Assembly (NCBI RefSeq): GCF_009711265.1 | Contig: NZ_WMII01000025.1 | Location: 1 to 39,293, forward strand | From: Paracoccus shanxieyensis | Lineage (GTDB): Bacteria > Pseudomonadota > Alphaproteobacteria > Rhodobacterales > Rhodobacteraceae | Direction: 5' to 3' | Length of the DNA stretch: 39,293 bases | In this document: positions 32,901 through 39,293 of the stretch, piece after piece | Numbering within the stretch: the stretch's first letter is position 1 | How the letters are laid out: each line of letters begins with the position of its first letter | Notes under the pieces: model-generated | Database searches by the model: none | Told to the model about the DNA's origin: nothing | Seen by the model: the letters and a program-made list of their open reading frames with translations, nothing else | Program-made: the position numbers and the translations under genes

Positions 32901-34270
32901 GAGAGCAGGCCGTCGCGCAGGACGGCGGTAGGGAGTTTCGGGCGGTAGGTGGGTTTGGGGGGCACAACGGACGCCATGGCCGCCGACTGCACCAGCTTGG
33001 TCGGGTGCGGTGCGGCGCCGGGGATGTCGATGGCCTGCAGGCGGAAGGTCTCGTAGATCGCGTCTGAAATGCGCGCGGCGCCGTGGGCCTCCGCCGTCTC
33101 GCGCAGCGTGTAGGCGAGGTCTTCGGCATCTGGCGCGGAGACATTCGCCGCGATGCTGGCTGACGGCGCTGCACGCGGTTTCCCAGCCGCGTAGCCAGAC
33201 GCACGGGCAGGAGCTCCCGGGAAGGGGGCTCGGGTTCGAGCGACATCACCCGCATCCAACGCGAGGCGCGGAGGGACCTCGGCCACAATCTGGGCGAGGA
33301 GTTGCGCCACATCCGGCGTGATGGAGCGTGCCAGATCAGCGGTGCTGCCACCCCGCTCCCCGCCACGGCACTTGTCGAAGACCGAGATCCGGGTCTCGAA
33401 GCTGGTGCCATGCTTTGCGAAGGCTGCCCCCGACACGGCGCCGGTGAAGACCAGATGGGCACTCTCGGTCAGGCGGCCGAAGGTCTCGGACCAGGCGGGC
33501 GCATCAGGTGCGAAGCTTGCGCCGGTGATCGCGACCAATCTCCCGCCGGGAGCAAGGCGCGCAAGCGCCGAGCGCAGATGCCGGGCCGTCGCCTCGGTCG
33601 TCCGCCCATCGACATTGGCCACGGCCGAGAAGGGCGGGTTCATCAGGATGACGCTCGGGCGTAGCCCCACGTCCAGATGATCGTCGATCTGCGCGGCGTC
33701 AAAACGGGTGACCGGGCACCCCGAAAAAAGGAGACGCAGAAGATCGGCGCGGGTCTCGGCCAATTCGTTCAGAACGAGGCTACCGCCCGCGATCTCAGCG
33801 AGTATCGCGATGAGTCCGGTCCCGGCCGAAGGTTCGAGGACCAGGTCACGCGGAGTGATCTGCGCCGCCGCCAGCGCCGCCAGCCCCATGGGCAACGGTG
33901 TCGAGAATTGCTGGAACCGCTCCATCTCCTCCGAGCGCCGGGTATGCGTCGGCAAGAGGCCTGCCACCTTGGCGACGAGCGGCAAGAGTGTTGCGGGCGA
34001 GCCCGCCCGGGCCAGCAGCGCGCGGCCGAATTTCCGCAGGAAGAGGACGAGCGCCACCTCGCCAGCCTCATAGGCCAGCTTCCAGTCCCAGGCGCCATCG
34101 GCATCGGAGCCGCCAAAGGCGCGCTCCATCTCCAGCCGCAGACGCAGTGCGTCGATCTGGAAGCCCTGGGCGAGATCGGGCTGTAGGGCTTCGGCGACGG
34201 CAAGGATCGCGGGCGCGGGAGCGCGAGATGGGACAGGAACGGGAGGCGCAACAGGCGCGAGATAGGTCAT
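29915..34270 (-). CDS. Adenine methyltransferase/strawberry-notch helicase fusion (DarB-like design)
   Basis: 1451 residues. An N-terminal Rossmann methyltransferase has EPSAGTG (146-152) and the N6-adenine motif NPPF (211-214). After a low-complexity linker (about 340-440) comes the strawberry-notch helicase module: Walker A-like GDGTGAGKG (508-516), DESH (617-620), VYVSATGATTVHNLAY, and a C-terminal lobe with GLGRTNRTNQAQPPLF. Strawberry-notch helicases fused to methyltransferases occur on phages and conjugative elements; P1 DarB, which protects incoming DNA from restriction, has the same design. An anti-restriction or establishment role is therefore likely but inferred. Both catalytic motifs appear intact. 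Confidence 0.92.
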   Translation of the reverse strand: MTYLAPVAPPVPVPSRAPAPAILAVAEALQPDLAQGFQIDALRLRLEMERAFGGSDADGAWDWKLAYEAGEVALVLFLRKFGRALLARAGSPATLLPLVAKVAGLLPTHTRRSEEMERFQQFSTPLPMGLAALAAAQITPRDLVLEPSAGTGLIAILAEIAGGSLVLNELAETRADLLRLLFSGCPVTRFDAAQIDDHLDVGLRPSVILMNPPFSAVANVDGRTTEATARHLRSALARLAPGGRLVAITGASFAPDAPAWSETFGRLTESAHLVFTGAVSGAAFAKHGTSFETRISVFDKCRGGERGGSTADLARSITPDVAQLLAQIVAEVPPRLALDAGDVARTRAPFPGAPARASGYAAGKPRAAPSASIAANVSAPDAEDLAYTLRETAEAHGAARISDAIYETFRLQAIDIPGAAPHPTKLVQSAAMASVVPPKPTYRPKLPTAVLRDGLLSDAQLETVIYAGEAHGAHLAGFWTVDETGDMVSAAPDDSADAIRFRRGFFLGDGTGAGKGRQSAGILLDNWCQGRRKALWISKSDKLLEDAQRDWSALGQERLLVTPLSRFAQGRDIPLSEGILFTTYATLRSEERGAKKSRVDQIVDWLGADFDGVILFDESHAMANAAGSKGERGDTEASQQGRAGLRLQHKLPNARVVYVSATGATTVHNLAYAQRLGLWGGEDFPFATRAEFVQAIEAGGVAAMEVLARDLRSLGLYTARSLSYDGVEYEMLEHALTPEQRGIYDAYAGAFAIIHNNLAAAMEAANITGESGTLNRQAKSAARSAFESAKQRFFGHLLTSMKTPTLISSIEADLAAGRAAVIQIVSTGEALIERRLSDIPTDEWNDVRVDITPRESCLDYLQHSFPVQLYEPFTDSEGNLSSRPVTRDGQPVECREAARRRDALIEHLASLPPVPGALDQIVQRFGTDLVAEVTGRSRRIVRKGEGSAARLVVESRAGSANLAETAAFMDDQKRILIFSDAGGTGRSYHADLGAKNQRLRVHYLLEPGWKADAAIQGLGRTNRTNQAQPPLFRPVATDVKAEKRFLSTIARRLDTLGAITRGQRQTGGQGLFRPEDNLESPYARDALRQLYRRLYRGDVVGCSLGAFEDATGLSLTDDNGLKDDLPPITTFLNRLLALTIDMQAVLFSAFEELLDARIEGAIAAGVYDLGLETLRAESFRVADARVIYTHPGSGAETQLLTIAEKRRNTPTALADALDWLDDPKARLLVNSRSGRAAVQVPATSLMLDDGTIEPRLRLIRPTESSTVPAKIMDDTHWLEADRAAFTAAWTAELAEVPEFSESTLHIVSGLLLPIWKQLPQDETRVYRLQTDDGQRIIGRRVSPTWVATTLADDAPKLSAAQVHALVLEGKTVVRLAESMELHRSRVMGVNRIELSGFTEAAKDRLKADGFFSEIISWKLRLFCPTDPTGIAVLDRLIARCPVTGLHARKGC

Positions 34271-34389
34271 CGGAAAGCTCCGGAATGAGGGACAGGATCA
34301 GGCCCGGACGCCCTCTCTCGGGCACCCTCAGGCCTGATCTTCCCCCGCCCATCTCTTCCTCTCGAACCGACGCGTCCCAGAGGCTCGGC

Positions 34390-34424
34390 TTGATTTTGTT
34401 CCCTCTATGTTCTATATTGAGAAC
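34390..34424 (+). promoter_or_regulatory. Promoter with overlapping operator for the 34448 gene
   Basis: TTGATT (34390-34395), 17-base spacer, TATATT (34413-34418). An inverted repeat GTTCT-ATATTG-AGAAC (34409-34424) covers the -10 box, so a repressor bound there would block transcription. The gene's ribosome site is AGGGAG seven bases before ATG. Confidence 0.6.
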
Positions 34425-34447
34425 CAAGCCAGCAAGGGAGTTTCCCG

Positions 34448-34744
34448 ATGGACAGCACCACATACACCCTGCCCGCGACGCCCAAGCAGATCGCCTATGC
34501 ACGATCACTCGCCCTGCGCAACAAGACCCTCCTGCCCTGGGAGGTTCAGCAGGATCGCCGGTCGTTGAGCGCCTGGATCGAGGCGCAGGCCCAGTTGAAA
34601 CCGGTGTCGGACATGGACCGGCTGCCGACCTCGAAGCAGGTGGCCTTCGCGGAAAAGCTTGCTCGGATCAAGCGCCGTGCCGTCCCGGACGAGTGCTTCC
34701 GCGACAAGGGGCTGATGTCGAAATGGATCGACGGGAACAAGTAA
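34448..34744 (+). CDS. Small protein with an internal tandem duplication
   Basis: 98 residues made of two copies of one motif in exact 50-residue register: TPKQIAYARSLALRNK...LSAWIE (11-45) and TSKQVAFAEKLARIKR...MSKWID (61-95). The T-x-KQ...A..LA...P...D...S.WI pattern also appears as a short accessory motif in mobile-element replication proteins (DUF3072-like impression, not certain). No catalytic residues. It is divergent from the methyltransferase-helicase, with its own regulated promoter. Function unknown; a helical DNA- or protein-binding adaptor is the simplest guess. Confidence 0.75.
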   Translation: MDSTTYTLPATPKQIAYARSLALRNKTLLPWEVQQDRRSLSAWIEAQAQLKPVSDMDRLPTSKQVAFAEKLARIKRRAVPDECFRDKGLMSKWIDGNK

Positions 34745-35047
34745 CCCCCGCCTCCCTTCTCGCGCCAAGGACTGTTGCCCGCATGGGGGGAGACTACATA
34801 GGTAGGCTCCAGTCCGCAGGACCAAGGCCTAGTCCCAGCGGCACGCCGGGAGGTGCCCGCATCGGCCTTCAGCAGCCATCGCAAATCTGTAGCCGTCCCT
34901 CATCCCCGCGTATTCAGATCTTCCGTCAATTGGGGCTACCCTCAGTTCTTTGGAAATTCTGACTTTGGAGTGTCCGCAACGCTGAAGTGTTGCTTCCGTC
35001 AAAGAAATCCATGGTGCTCTCTTTGAAAATATGTCACTTTAGGTATC
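34745..35047. other. Intergenic region before abiEi
   Basis: 303 bases without a supported gene. It contains a hairpin-capable GGCAC...GTGCC (about 34850) that might end the 34448 transcript, and a near-palindrome GCAACGCTGAAGTGTTGC (34977-34994) about 55 bases before the AbiEi start that may be an AbiEi operator. A TTGAAA near 35024 is a possible -35, but no well-spaced -10 was found. Confidence 0.4.
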
Positions 35048-35869
35048 ATGGACGCCGCAAGGTCACAGAATCTGAAGAAACTGCTCGATGCCGTGCCCGC
35101 CGGGTATCTGGTCGATGCCGCGTGGCTCGTCTCCCAAGGCATCGCCTATGAGAGCTTCCGTGACTACGTGAAGCGCGGCTGGCTGGACCGTATCACCCGA
35201 GGCGTCTTCCGCCGTCCGCTCCCCAGCACCGTAGCCACGCCGACATCGAACAGCATCGACTGGAAGACCTGTATCCGTTCCACACAGCATATCATGGGTC
35301 ATGACCTGCATGTCGGCGGCACCACGGCACTCGGCGAACAGGGGCATGCCCATTATCTGCGCCTCGGCGATAGCGCTCCTGTCTGGGTGTATGGGGACAG
35401 TATCCCCAATTGGCTGGCGAAACTACCGACGGATGCCCAGATCAGAATCCGCCCCCGTTCCTTGTTTGCCGACCCGAAACTGGGCTTGATCGAGGGCAAA
35501 ACGACCGGCCAGCCGTGGGACTGGGGTCTCACGATGTCGACGCCGGAGCGCGCGATCCTGGAGGCCATGGACGAACTACCTGACCATGAAAGCTTCCACA
35601 CTCTCGACATGGTCTTCGAGAGCCTGACGACCCTGCGCCCAAGACTGCTGTCCGACCTCCTCCAGACTTGCCGCAAGATCAAGGTCAAGCGCCTGTTCTT
35701 CGTTTTCTCCGACCGCCACGACCATCCTTGGCGCAAGCGGATCGACCCGCAGGCATTTGATCTCGGTAGCGGCGACCGGGCCCTGGTTCAGGGCGGGAAG
35801 ATCCACCCCCGCTATCGGATCATGGTGCCGAAAGATTTCGTGAAACCGGAGGTCGGCAGTGGCGCGTGA
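35048..35869 (+). CDS. abiEi: AbiEi-type antitoxin and autoregulator
   Basis: 273 residues. The N-terminal winged helix (VPAGYLVDAAWLVSQGIAYE, YVKRGWLDRITRGVFRRP) is followed by the AbiEi C-terminal domain (HVGGTTALGEQGHAHYLRLG, MSTPERAILEAMDELPDHES). AbiEi antitoxins of type IV systems do not bind the toxin; they repress the operon through the winged helix and counteract AbiEii through the C-terminal domain. The end overlaps abiEii by 11 bases. Confidence 0.88.
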   Translation: MDAARSQNLKKLLDAVPAGYLVDAAWLVSQGIAYESFRDYVKRGWLDRITRGVFRRPLPSTVATPTSNSIDWKTCIRSTQHIMGHDLHVGGTTALGEQGHAHYLRLGDSAPVWVYGDSIPNWLAKLPTDAQIRIRPRSLFADPKLGLIEGKTTGQPWDWGLTMSTPERAILEAMDELPDHESFHTLDMVFESLTTLRPRLLSDLLQTCRKIKVKRLFFVFSDRHDHPWRKRIDPQAFDLGSGDRALVQGGKIHPRYRIMVPKDFVKPEVGSGA

Positions 35870-36776
35870 GACCTATGAAGCCCAAGTTGCGCTCCTCGTG
35901 CGCGTCCTGCCCCATGTCGCAGGCGAAAGCGTCTTCGCGCTCAAGGGCGGGACGGCGATCAACCTCTTTTACCGGGACCTGCCGCGGCTGTCGGTCGATA
36001 TCGACCTGACCTACCTGCCAATCAAAGACCGCGCCGAGAGCCTGGACGAGATCAATGCCGCGATGGATCGCATCGCGGCCGCCATCGAGACCAGCATTCG
36101 TGGCGCGAAATCTCAGCGCATCCAGGGGGGCGGCGGGGGAGCAACGCGACTTCTGGCGCGCCTCGGGCATGCCGAAATCAAGATCGAGACCTCGCCCGTC
36201 ACCCGTGGCGTCGTCCACGACCCGGAGATCCGGACCGTCTCTGCAGCTGTGGAAGATGCCTATGGCTATGCCGAAATGCAGATCGTCTCGTTCGAGGACC
36301 TGTTCGCAGGCAAACTGCACGCCGCCTTGGACAGGCAGCATCCCCGGGATCTCTACGACGTCACGCTCCTCTACGAAAACGAAGGCCTGACGCAGGACCT
36401 TTTCCAGACATTCCTGATCTATGTCGCCAGTTCGCCGCGCCCGGCGCATGAGCTTCTCGATCCGAACCTGATCGATCTCGGGCAACCCTACGCGCGGGAA
36501 TTCGAGGGCATGACCAGAACCCCTGTCCCCCTCGATACGCTTCTGGCGACGCGCCTGAGGCTGATCGCCGACGCGCAATCGCGCCTCGACGACAAGGCGA
36601 GGCAGTTCCTGCTGACACTCCAAGACGGGGAGCCTGACTTTGCGGCCATCGACCGATCGCGGGCAGCTCACCTGCCGGCCGTGCAGTGGAAGCTCCTCAA
36701 CCTGAACAAGCTGAAGCGCGACAACCCCGCAAAGCACGCAGCGCAGCGCGACGCCCTGTTGAAGCTTCTGGGCTGA
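35859..36776 (+). CDS. abiEii: AbiEii nucleotidyltransferase toxin
   Basis: 305 residues. Motif I KGGTAINLF (29-37) with LSVDIDLTY (the DxD pair, Asp47 and Asp49), and motif III/IV FEDLFAGKLHAALDRQHPRDLYD match the AbiEii/AbiGii nucleotidyltransferase family in full. These toxins (MenT relatives) add nucleotides, probably to tRNA 3' ends, and stop growth. The pair may stabilise the element or abort phage infection. Catalytic residues intact. Confidence 0.92.
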   Translation: MARETYEAQVALLVRVLPHVAGESVFALKGGTAINLFYRDLPRLSVDIDLTYLPIKDRAESLDEINAAMDRIAAAIETSIRGAKSQRIQGGGGGATRLLARLGHAEIKIETSPVTRGVVHDPEIRTVSAAVEDAYGYAEMQIVSFEDLFAGKLHAALDRQHPRDLYDVTLLYENEGLTQDLFQTFLIYVASSPRPAHELLDPNLIDLGQPYAREFEGMTRTPVPLDTLLATRLRLIADAQSRLDDKARQFLLTLQDGEPDFAAIDRSRAAHLPAVQWKLLNLNKLKRDNPAKHAAQRDALLKLLG

Positions 36777-36892
36777 ACCGTGCACCGCACCGTCGCGAGG
36801 CGGGTGAGCATTGGCCCCTTGGGTCGACTGTCTTGAATTTGCCTCCCGCCTGGGGATGGGCACGAGGCAAAGCGCTGAAGCGCACTGACGCC

Positions 36893-37486
36893 TCAGCCAT
36901 GGACCATCTCTCCGACCAATCGTGCCAGCCAAGTCGGAAACTGCGGCGCAGCGGACACGAGTTCAATCTTTGCCGTCTCCGTGAGCTTGGATCGCAGAAT
37001 TTGCAGGGCCTTGGGAGCCTCATCCGGCCCGAGCCATGCCAGCGCACGGACGGCCTGGCCTGAGGTCTTGCTCCCAAGGGCCAGCTGCCAGCGCGGCGCA
37101 TGACGCAGTTCGACCGCTTGCCGGCCAAGGTTCAGCACACGGCTTCGACCGGAAGTAAGATAAACCGACTTGACCGGCACCTGTGTCGTGAGGCCCAGAG
37201 CGTTTGCCGCAGCAGCACCGCTCGGGACGATCGTCTCGCCCCGCTGCACAGCGAGCGCTTCAATCGCCTGTTCAGCCGACGGACTGCGCGGACCATAGCG
37301 TGTCTGGATGGGGCGCATGTAGATGCCGCGTCCTGCGCGGATCAACTCGCCGCGCGCGGCCAGACGCGACAGCGTCTGATCGACCGCCGCGCGCGAGCCG
37401 AGGTGCAGGAGCCCCTTCGCTGCCAAGGGCACCCCCTCCGGCAACGTCGTCGCGACATTCATAATGCTCTCGGCCATGCGCTCCAT
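36893..37486 (-). CDS. DUF6088 (AbiEi-like) protein, no partner toxin
   Basis: 197 residues. The N-terminal winged helix (LGSRAAVDQTLSRLAARGEL, IRAGRGIYMRPIQTRYG) then the AbiEi-like domain with ETIVPSGAAAANALGL, VYLTSGRSRVLNLGRQAVEL. DUF6088 proteins are antitoxin/regulator relatives of AbiEi. No nucleotidyltransferase follows it on its own strand; it converges on the abiE pair 116 bases away, so it may regulate or neutralise that toxin, or be left over from another pair. Promoter and operator at 37498-37533. Confidence 0.85.
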   Translation of the reverse strand: MERMAESIMNVATTLPEGVPLAAKGLLHLGSRAAVDQTLSRLAARGELIRAGRGIYMRPIQTRYGPRSPSAEQAIEALAVQRGETIVPSGAAAANALGLTTQVPVKSVYLTSGRSRVLNLGRQAVELRHAPRWQLALGSKTSGQAVRALAWLGPDEAPKALQILRSKLTETAKIELVSAAPQFPTWLARLVGEMVHG

Positions 37487-37497
37487 GATCGCTCCTT

Positions 37498-37533
37498 TGT
37501 CAGAAAGATACTCAGTTTTCTGACAGTATTCAA
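37498..37533 (-). promoter_or_regulatory. Promoter and operator of the DUF6088 gene
   Basis: Minus strand: TTGAAT (37533-37528), 17-base spacer, TATCTT (37510-37505), then AAGGAG five bases before ATG. An inverted repeat TGTCAGAAA-N10-TTTCTGACA (37498-37506 and 37517-37525) brackets the -10 box, the arrangement expected for autorepression by the winged-helix product. Confidence 0.7.
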
Positions 37534-37543
37534 CCGTGCGCTC

Positions 37544-38188
37544 TCACCCGAACCGCCGCCCGGCTTCGGTGAAGGTGTACTCGTTGACGATGATCCCCTC
37601 CTCGATTGCCTCATCCGAGGTGAGGTGGTCGTATTCAGCCTGAAGCTGGCGGTAGAGCCAGCGGGCGAGATCACGCAGCGCCTCGGTCACGATCTCCTCC
37701 GCGTCCTCGGTCGGCGGTTGCCAGGTCGGGCTGTCGCGGGTGACGTCCACTGACATGGTGTATTCGTGGTAGTAGCGGCCACGGTGGCTGGCCTCAGCGG
37801 CGAGCTGGTAGAAGTTCCGCCGCTGGATGGCCTGCAGCCGGTCGGCGATGCCTTTCAGCGTCGCGTCCTGAGGCGCGTAGTCGCGGATGAGCACAGCAGC
37901 ACCCTTGGCGTGGGACCAATAGCCTTCGAAGCAGGCCCCATCGCCTTGGCTCCAGAACCCGGAGAACCAGATGCAGGGCTTGGCCCGCGTTCCGCCGCCC
38001 ATCAGGCGGACGGGGGTGGTCTTCAGGCGGATACCAAGGATCTCACAGACCCGCCCGAAATCCTCGTAGACCGCGTCCCACCAATCATCATGGAGGCCGA
38101 GCTCGCGATACCAGCTGCGCGCCTTTTCCTTGGCCGCGTCCGAGAGTTCGGGGAACTGGTAGACGGTGGTGCAGATCACCTCAGGCAT
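37544..38188 (-). CDS. Conserved mobile-element protein of unknown function
   Basis: 214 residues. Blocks FPELSDAAKEKARSWYRELG, LGIRLKTTPVRLMGGGTRAK and CIWFSGFWSQGDGACFEGYW are highly conserved in a family I have seen on phages and plasmids, sometimes annotated as an antitoxin without evidence. No signal peptide or membrane segment. Aromatic-rich, with a single compact domain and an acidic helical C-terminus (TEDAEEIVTEALRDLARWLY). Overlaps the upstream gene (38181) by 8 bases, so the two are probably made together. Function not known. Confidence 0.8.
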   Translation of the reverse strand: MPEVICTTVYQFPELSDAAKEKARSWYRELGLHDDWWDAVYEDFGRVCEILGIRLKTTPVRLMGGGTRAKPCIWFSGFWSQGDGACFEGYWSHAKGAAVLIRDYAPQDATLKGIADRLQAIQRRNFYQLAAEASHRGRYYHEYTMSVDVTRDSPTWQPPTEDAEEIVTEALRDLARWLYRQLQAEYDHLTSDEAIEEGIIVNEYTFTEAGRRFG

Positions 38189-38600
38189 GTGCGTCCTCCC
38201 CGTTCAGCGCGGCGGCGAGCCATTCCTGAGTGCTCGTCCAGCCGATGGACTTGCGGGCACCGAGATCGATGACATGCGCGCCGCCGCCGAAGGCATCGAG
38301 GCGCGGTCGGGAGCACGTCAGGGCGTACTCGAACCCCCAGAGACCAGTGAGGTCGACCTCTTCAGCCAGGCGCAGCACAAAGCGGATGACGGCTTCGACA
38401 TCGCCGTGTTCGTCATCATGGATCCAGAGGGCGCTACCCTCGGGCGCGTCCTGGCGCACGATGTCGAAGCCTGCGATCTCCGGGTCGTCGGCGTCCTGAT
38501 CGGCTTCGCGCAAGCTCTGGAAAAGGGCGAGCGCGCGGGCAGCTTTGTCGGGGATGCCAACGTCGAGCAGGCACGAGAAATGGGTGAAGTAATCCGCCAT
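38181..38600 (-). CDS. Conserved mobile-element protein paired with the 37544 gene
   Basis: 139 residues: MADYFTHFSCLLDVGIPDKA, then SALWIHDDEHGDVEAVIRFV and GFEYALTCSRPRLDAFGGGA. Recognisable as a small plasmid/phage family of unknown function often beside the previous gene. A strong ribosome site (GGAGGT four bases before ATG) precedes it. Cytoplasmic. The acidic surface (many Asp/Glu) could mimic DNA, as in anti-restriction proteins, but this is speculation from composition alone. Confidence 0.75.
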   Translation of the reverse strand: MADYFTHFSCLLDVGIPDKAARALALFQSLREADQDADDPEIAGFDIVRQDAPEGSALWIHDDEHGDVEAVIRFVLRLAEEVDLTGLWGFEYALTCSRPRLDAFGGGAHVIDLGARKSIGWTSTQEWLAAALNGEDAHA

Positions 38601-38623
38601 GGGGACCTCCTGAATGGGGAAGA

Positions 38624-38641
38624 CCCGGCCAAGAGGCCGGG
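38624..38641 (-). terminator. GC hairpin between small genes
   Basis: CCCGGCC-AAGA-GGCCGGG, 7-bp perfect stem. In the leftward transcript it is followed by TCTTCCCC, so it may act as a leaky terminator or as the leader structure of the 38600 gene. Confidence 0.4.
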
Positions 38642-38675
38642 CGCTGAGTCGGGATAAGGGGGTGGTTGAGAACGA

Positions 38676-38873
38676 TCAGCCGGTGGGCGTTTCGCCCGCC
38701 GCCTGTCGCGCGGCATGCGCGCAGAGCATGAGCCGGTAGAAGCGCTTGCGCGCTTCCCGGAAGCCGCGCACGGCGCGCGTGTCGGGGTGGAGTGCCCGGA
38801 CCGCCGCCCGCAGGACCGCGTAGGGGGACGCCGTCACTGGCAGGCCGAGGCGCTGATAGGCTGGATCGGTCAT
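38676..38873 (-). CDS. Small basic protein of unknown function
   Basis: 65 residues from ATG 38873 (MTDPAYQRLGLPVTASPYAV). The frame is open 18 codons upstream, but that part overlaps the next gene. Rich in Arg and Ala with a helical core (LRAAVRALHPDTRAVRGFRE), so possibly nucleic-acid binding. It follows the DUF6915-like gene by one base, which indicates co-translation. Not assigned to a named family. Confidence 0.65.
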   Translation of the reverse strand: MTDPAYQRLGLPVTASPYAVLRAAVRALHPDTRAVRGFREARKRFYRLMLCAHAARQAAGETPTG

Positions 38874-38874
38874 C

Positions 38875-39293
38875 TCAGCTGACCTCGACCACGGGCGAGG
38901 CGAGATGCGGATCGACCAGCGCCTCAATCCGTGCGCTCCGACCCATCCACGGCTCTGGCCGGATGGCCTTCACCCAGTCGGCGAAACTCGGGATGAAGCC
39001 GAGGTCTTCCTTCACATGCTGCTCGCCGACCCAGCGGGTCGGGATGATACGCCCGGTCGAGAGGGTGAGGGTCGGCCCGAAGATCGTCTCGGCCATGAAT
39101 ATGCCCTCGGCATGGTGGCGCAGCGCGCGGTGCCGAAAGTCGGCCGTGATCTCCTTGCTCTGGTCGATTATATGGACAGCATGCCGACGGTGGCGTTTTG
39201 CCCTATGCTGGCTGTCATAACCCGCAAAATCGCCGAGGCGCAGATGTTCAAACTGAGAAGCGCCGACAGTGGCGCGACCATTCTTGTGACAGA
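38875..39293 (-). CDS. DUF6915-like protein, open to the right edge, N-terminus possibly damaged
   Basis: The C-terminal part matches what I know of DUF6915: DFRHRALRHHAEGIFMAETI, then IIPTRWVGEQHVKEDLGFIP and AIRPEPWMGRSARIEAL. An ATG at 39096 lies inside the conserved domain, so the true start is upstream; the frame continues without a stop to the last base. The region before DQSKEITADFRHR (upstream of about 39165) is very basic (RAKRHRRHAVHI) and does not look like the usual N-terminus, so the gene may be truncated or fused by a rearrangement there. Function of the family unknown. Confidence 0.6.
   Translation of the reverse strand, partial: CHKNGRATVGASQFEHLRLGDFAGYDSQHRAKRHRRHAVHIIDQSKEITADFRHRALRHHAEGIFMAETIFGPTLTLSTGRIIPTRWVGEQHVKEDLGFIPSFADWVKAIRPEPWMGRSARIEALVDPHLASPVVEVS
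39172..39293 (+). CDS. Start of a rightward gene at the window edge, partial
   Basis: An open frame from ATG 39172, with further ATGs at 39205 and 39244, reads to the edge (…AQMFKLRSADSGATILVT). The last ATG has GAGGCG just upstream. The sequence after it looks like a genuine N-terminus, but only about 16 residues are available. It overlaps the leftward DUF6915-like frame, so at most one of them is real in this stretch. Confidence 0.3.
   Translation, partial: MDSMPTVAFCPMLAVITRKIAEAQMFKLRSADSGATILVT

Overview
The window is a high-GC (mid-60s % over most of its length, by eye) stretch of a conjugative element. Codon use, the MOBP-like relaxase, the VirB-type secretion genes and the methyltransferase/strawberry-notch/Toprim/DUF2493 block fit an alphaproteobacterium, most likely Rhodobacterales (inference from family impressions; no rRNA or tRNA genes are present to test it). 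It is either an integrative conjugative element or a large plasmid. No integrase, att site or replication gene is visible, so the two cannot be told apart.

Layout. 1-3.8 kb (minus strand): a WYL-domain regulator followed by a very large SNF2-type helicase that runs off the left edge. This looks like the head of a defence operon. 3.9-7.1 kb: small accessory genes, namely a secreted SNase-like nuclease, two small exported proteins, an XRE regulator with a clear palindromic operator, and two unrecognised small proteins. 6.97-18.2 kb (plus strand): a tightly overlapped type IV secretion operon in the order transglycosylase, VirB2, VirB3, VirB4, a small lipoprotein, a transglycosylase/VirB5 hybrid, VirB5, VirB8, VirB9, VirB10, VirB11, a DUF4177-like protein, a small Cys-containing exported protein, and VirB6. 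18.4-21.2 kb (minus strand): an AT-rich cargo of an SMC/Rad50-like ATPase (split by an in-frame TAA) and a DUF4297/Cap4-like nuclease, resembling Lamassu or ABC-three-component defence. It sits exactly where the secretion operon and the mobilisation operon converge. 21.4-26.3 kb (minus strand): coupling protein VirD4/TraG, a VirD2-like relaxase and a small DNA-binding accessory protein. Upstream of these lies an 80-bp interrupted palindrome that is the best oriT candidate. 26.8-27.4 kb: a VapBC pair. 27.6-34.3 kb (minus strand): DUF2493, a complex nested palindrome, a Toprim protein, and a 1451-residue adenine methyltransferase/strawberry-notch helicase comparable in design to anti-restriction protein DarB. 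34.4-39.3 kb: a small internally duplicated protein, an AbiEi/AbiEii toxin-antitoxin pair, a convergent second AbiEi-like (DUF6088) gene with its own operator, and four small mobile-element genes. The last of these is open to the right edge.

Together the window has nearly complete conjugation machinery (relaxase, coupling protein, mating pore) interleaved with at least four defence or stability modules (WYL-helicase, SMC-nuclease, VapBC, AbiE) and a probable anti-restriction/establishment block. Two genes are easy to miss because they are incomplete or very short: the left-edge helicase, and the lipoprotein at 10663-10839.
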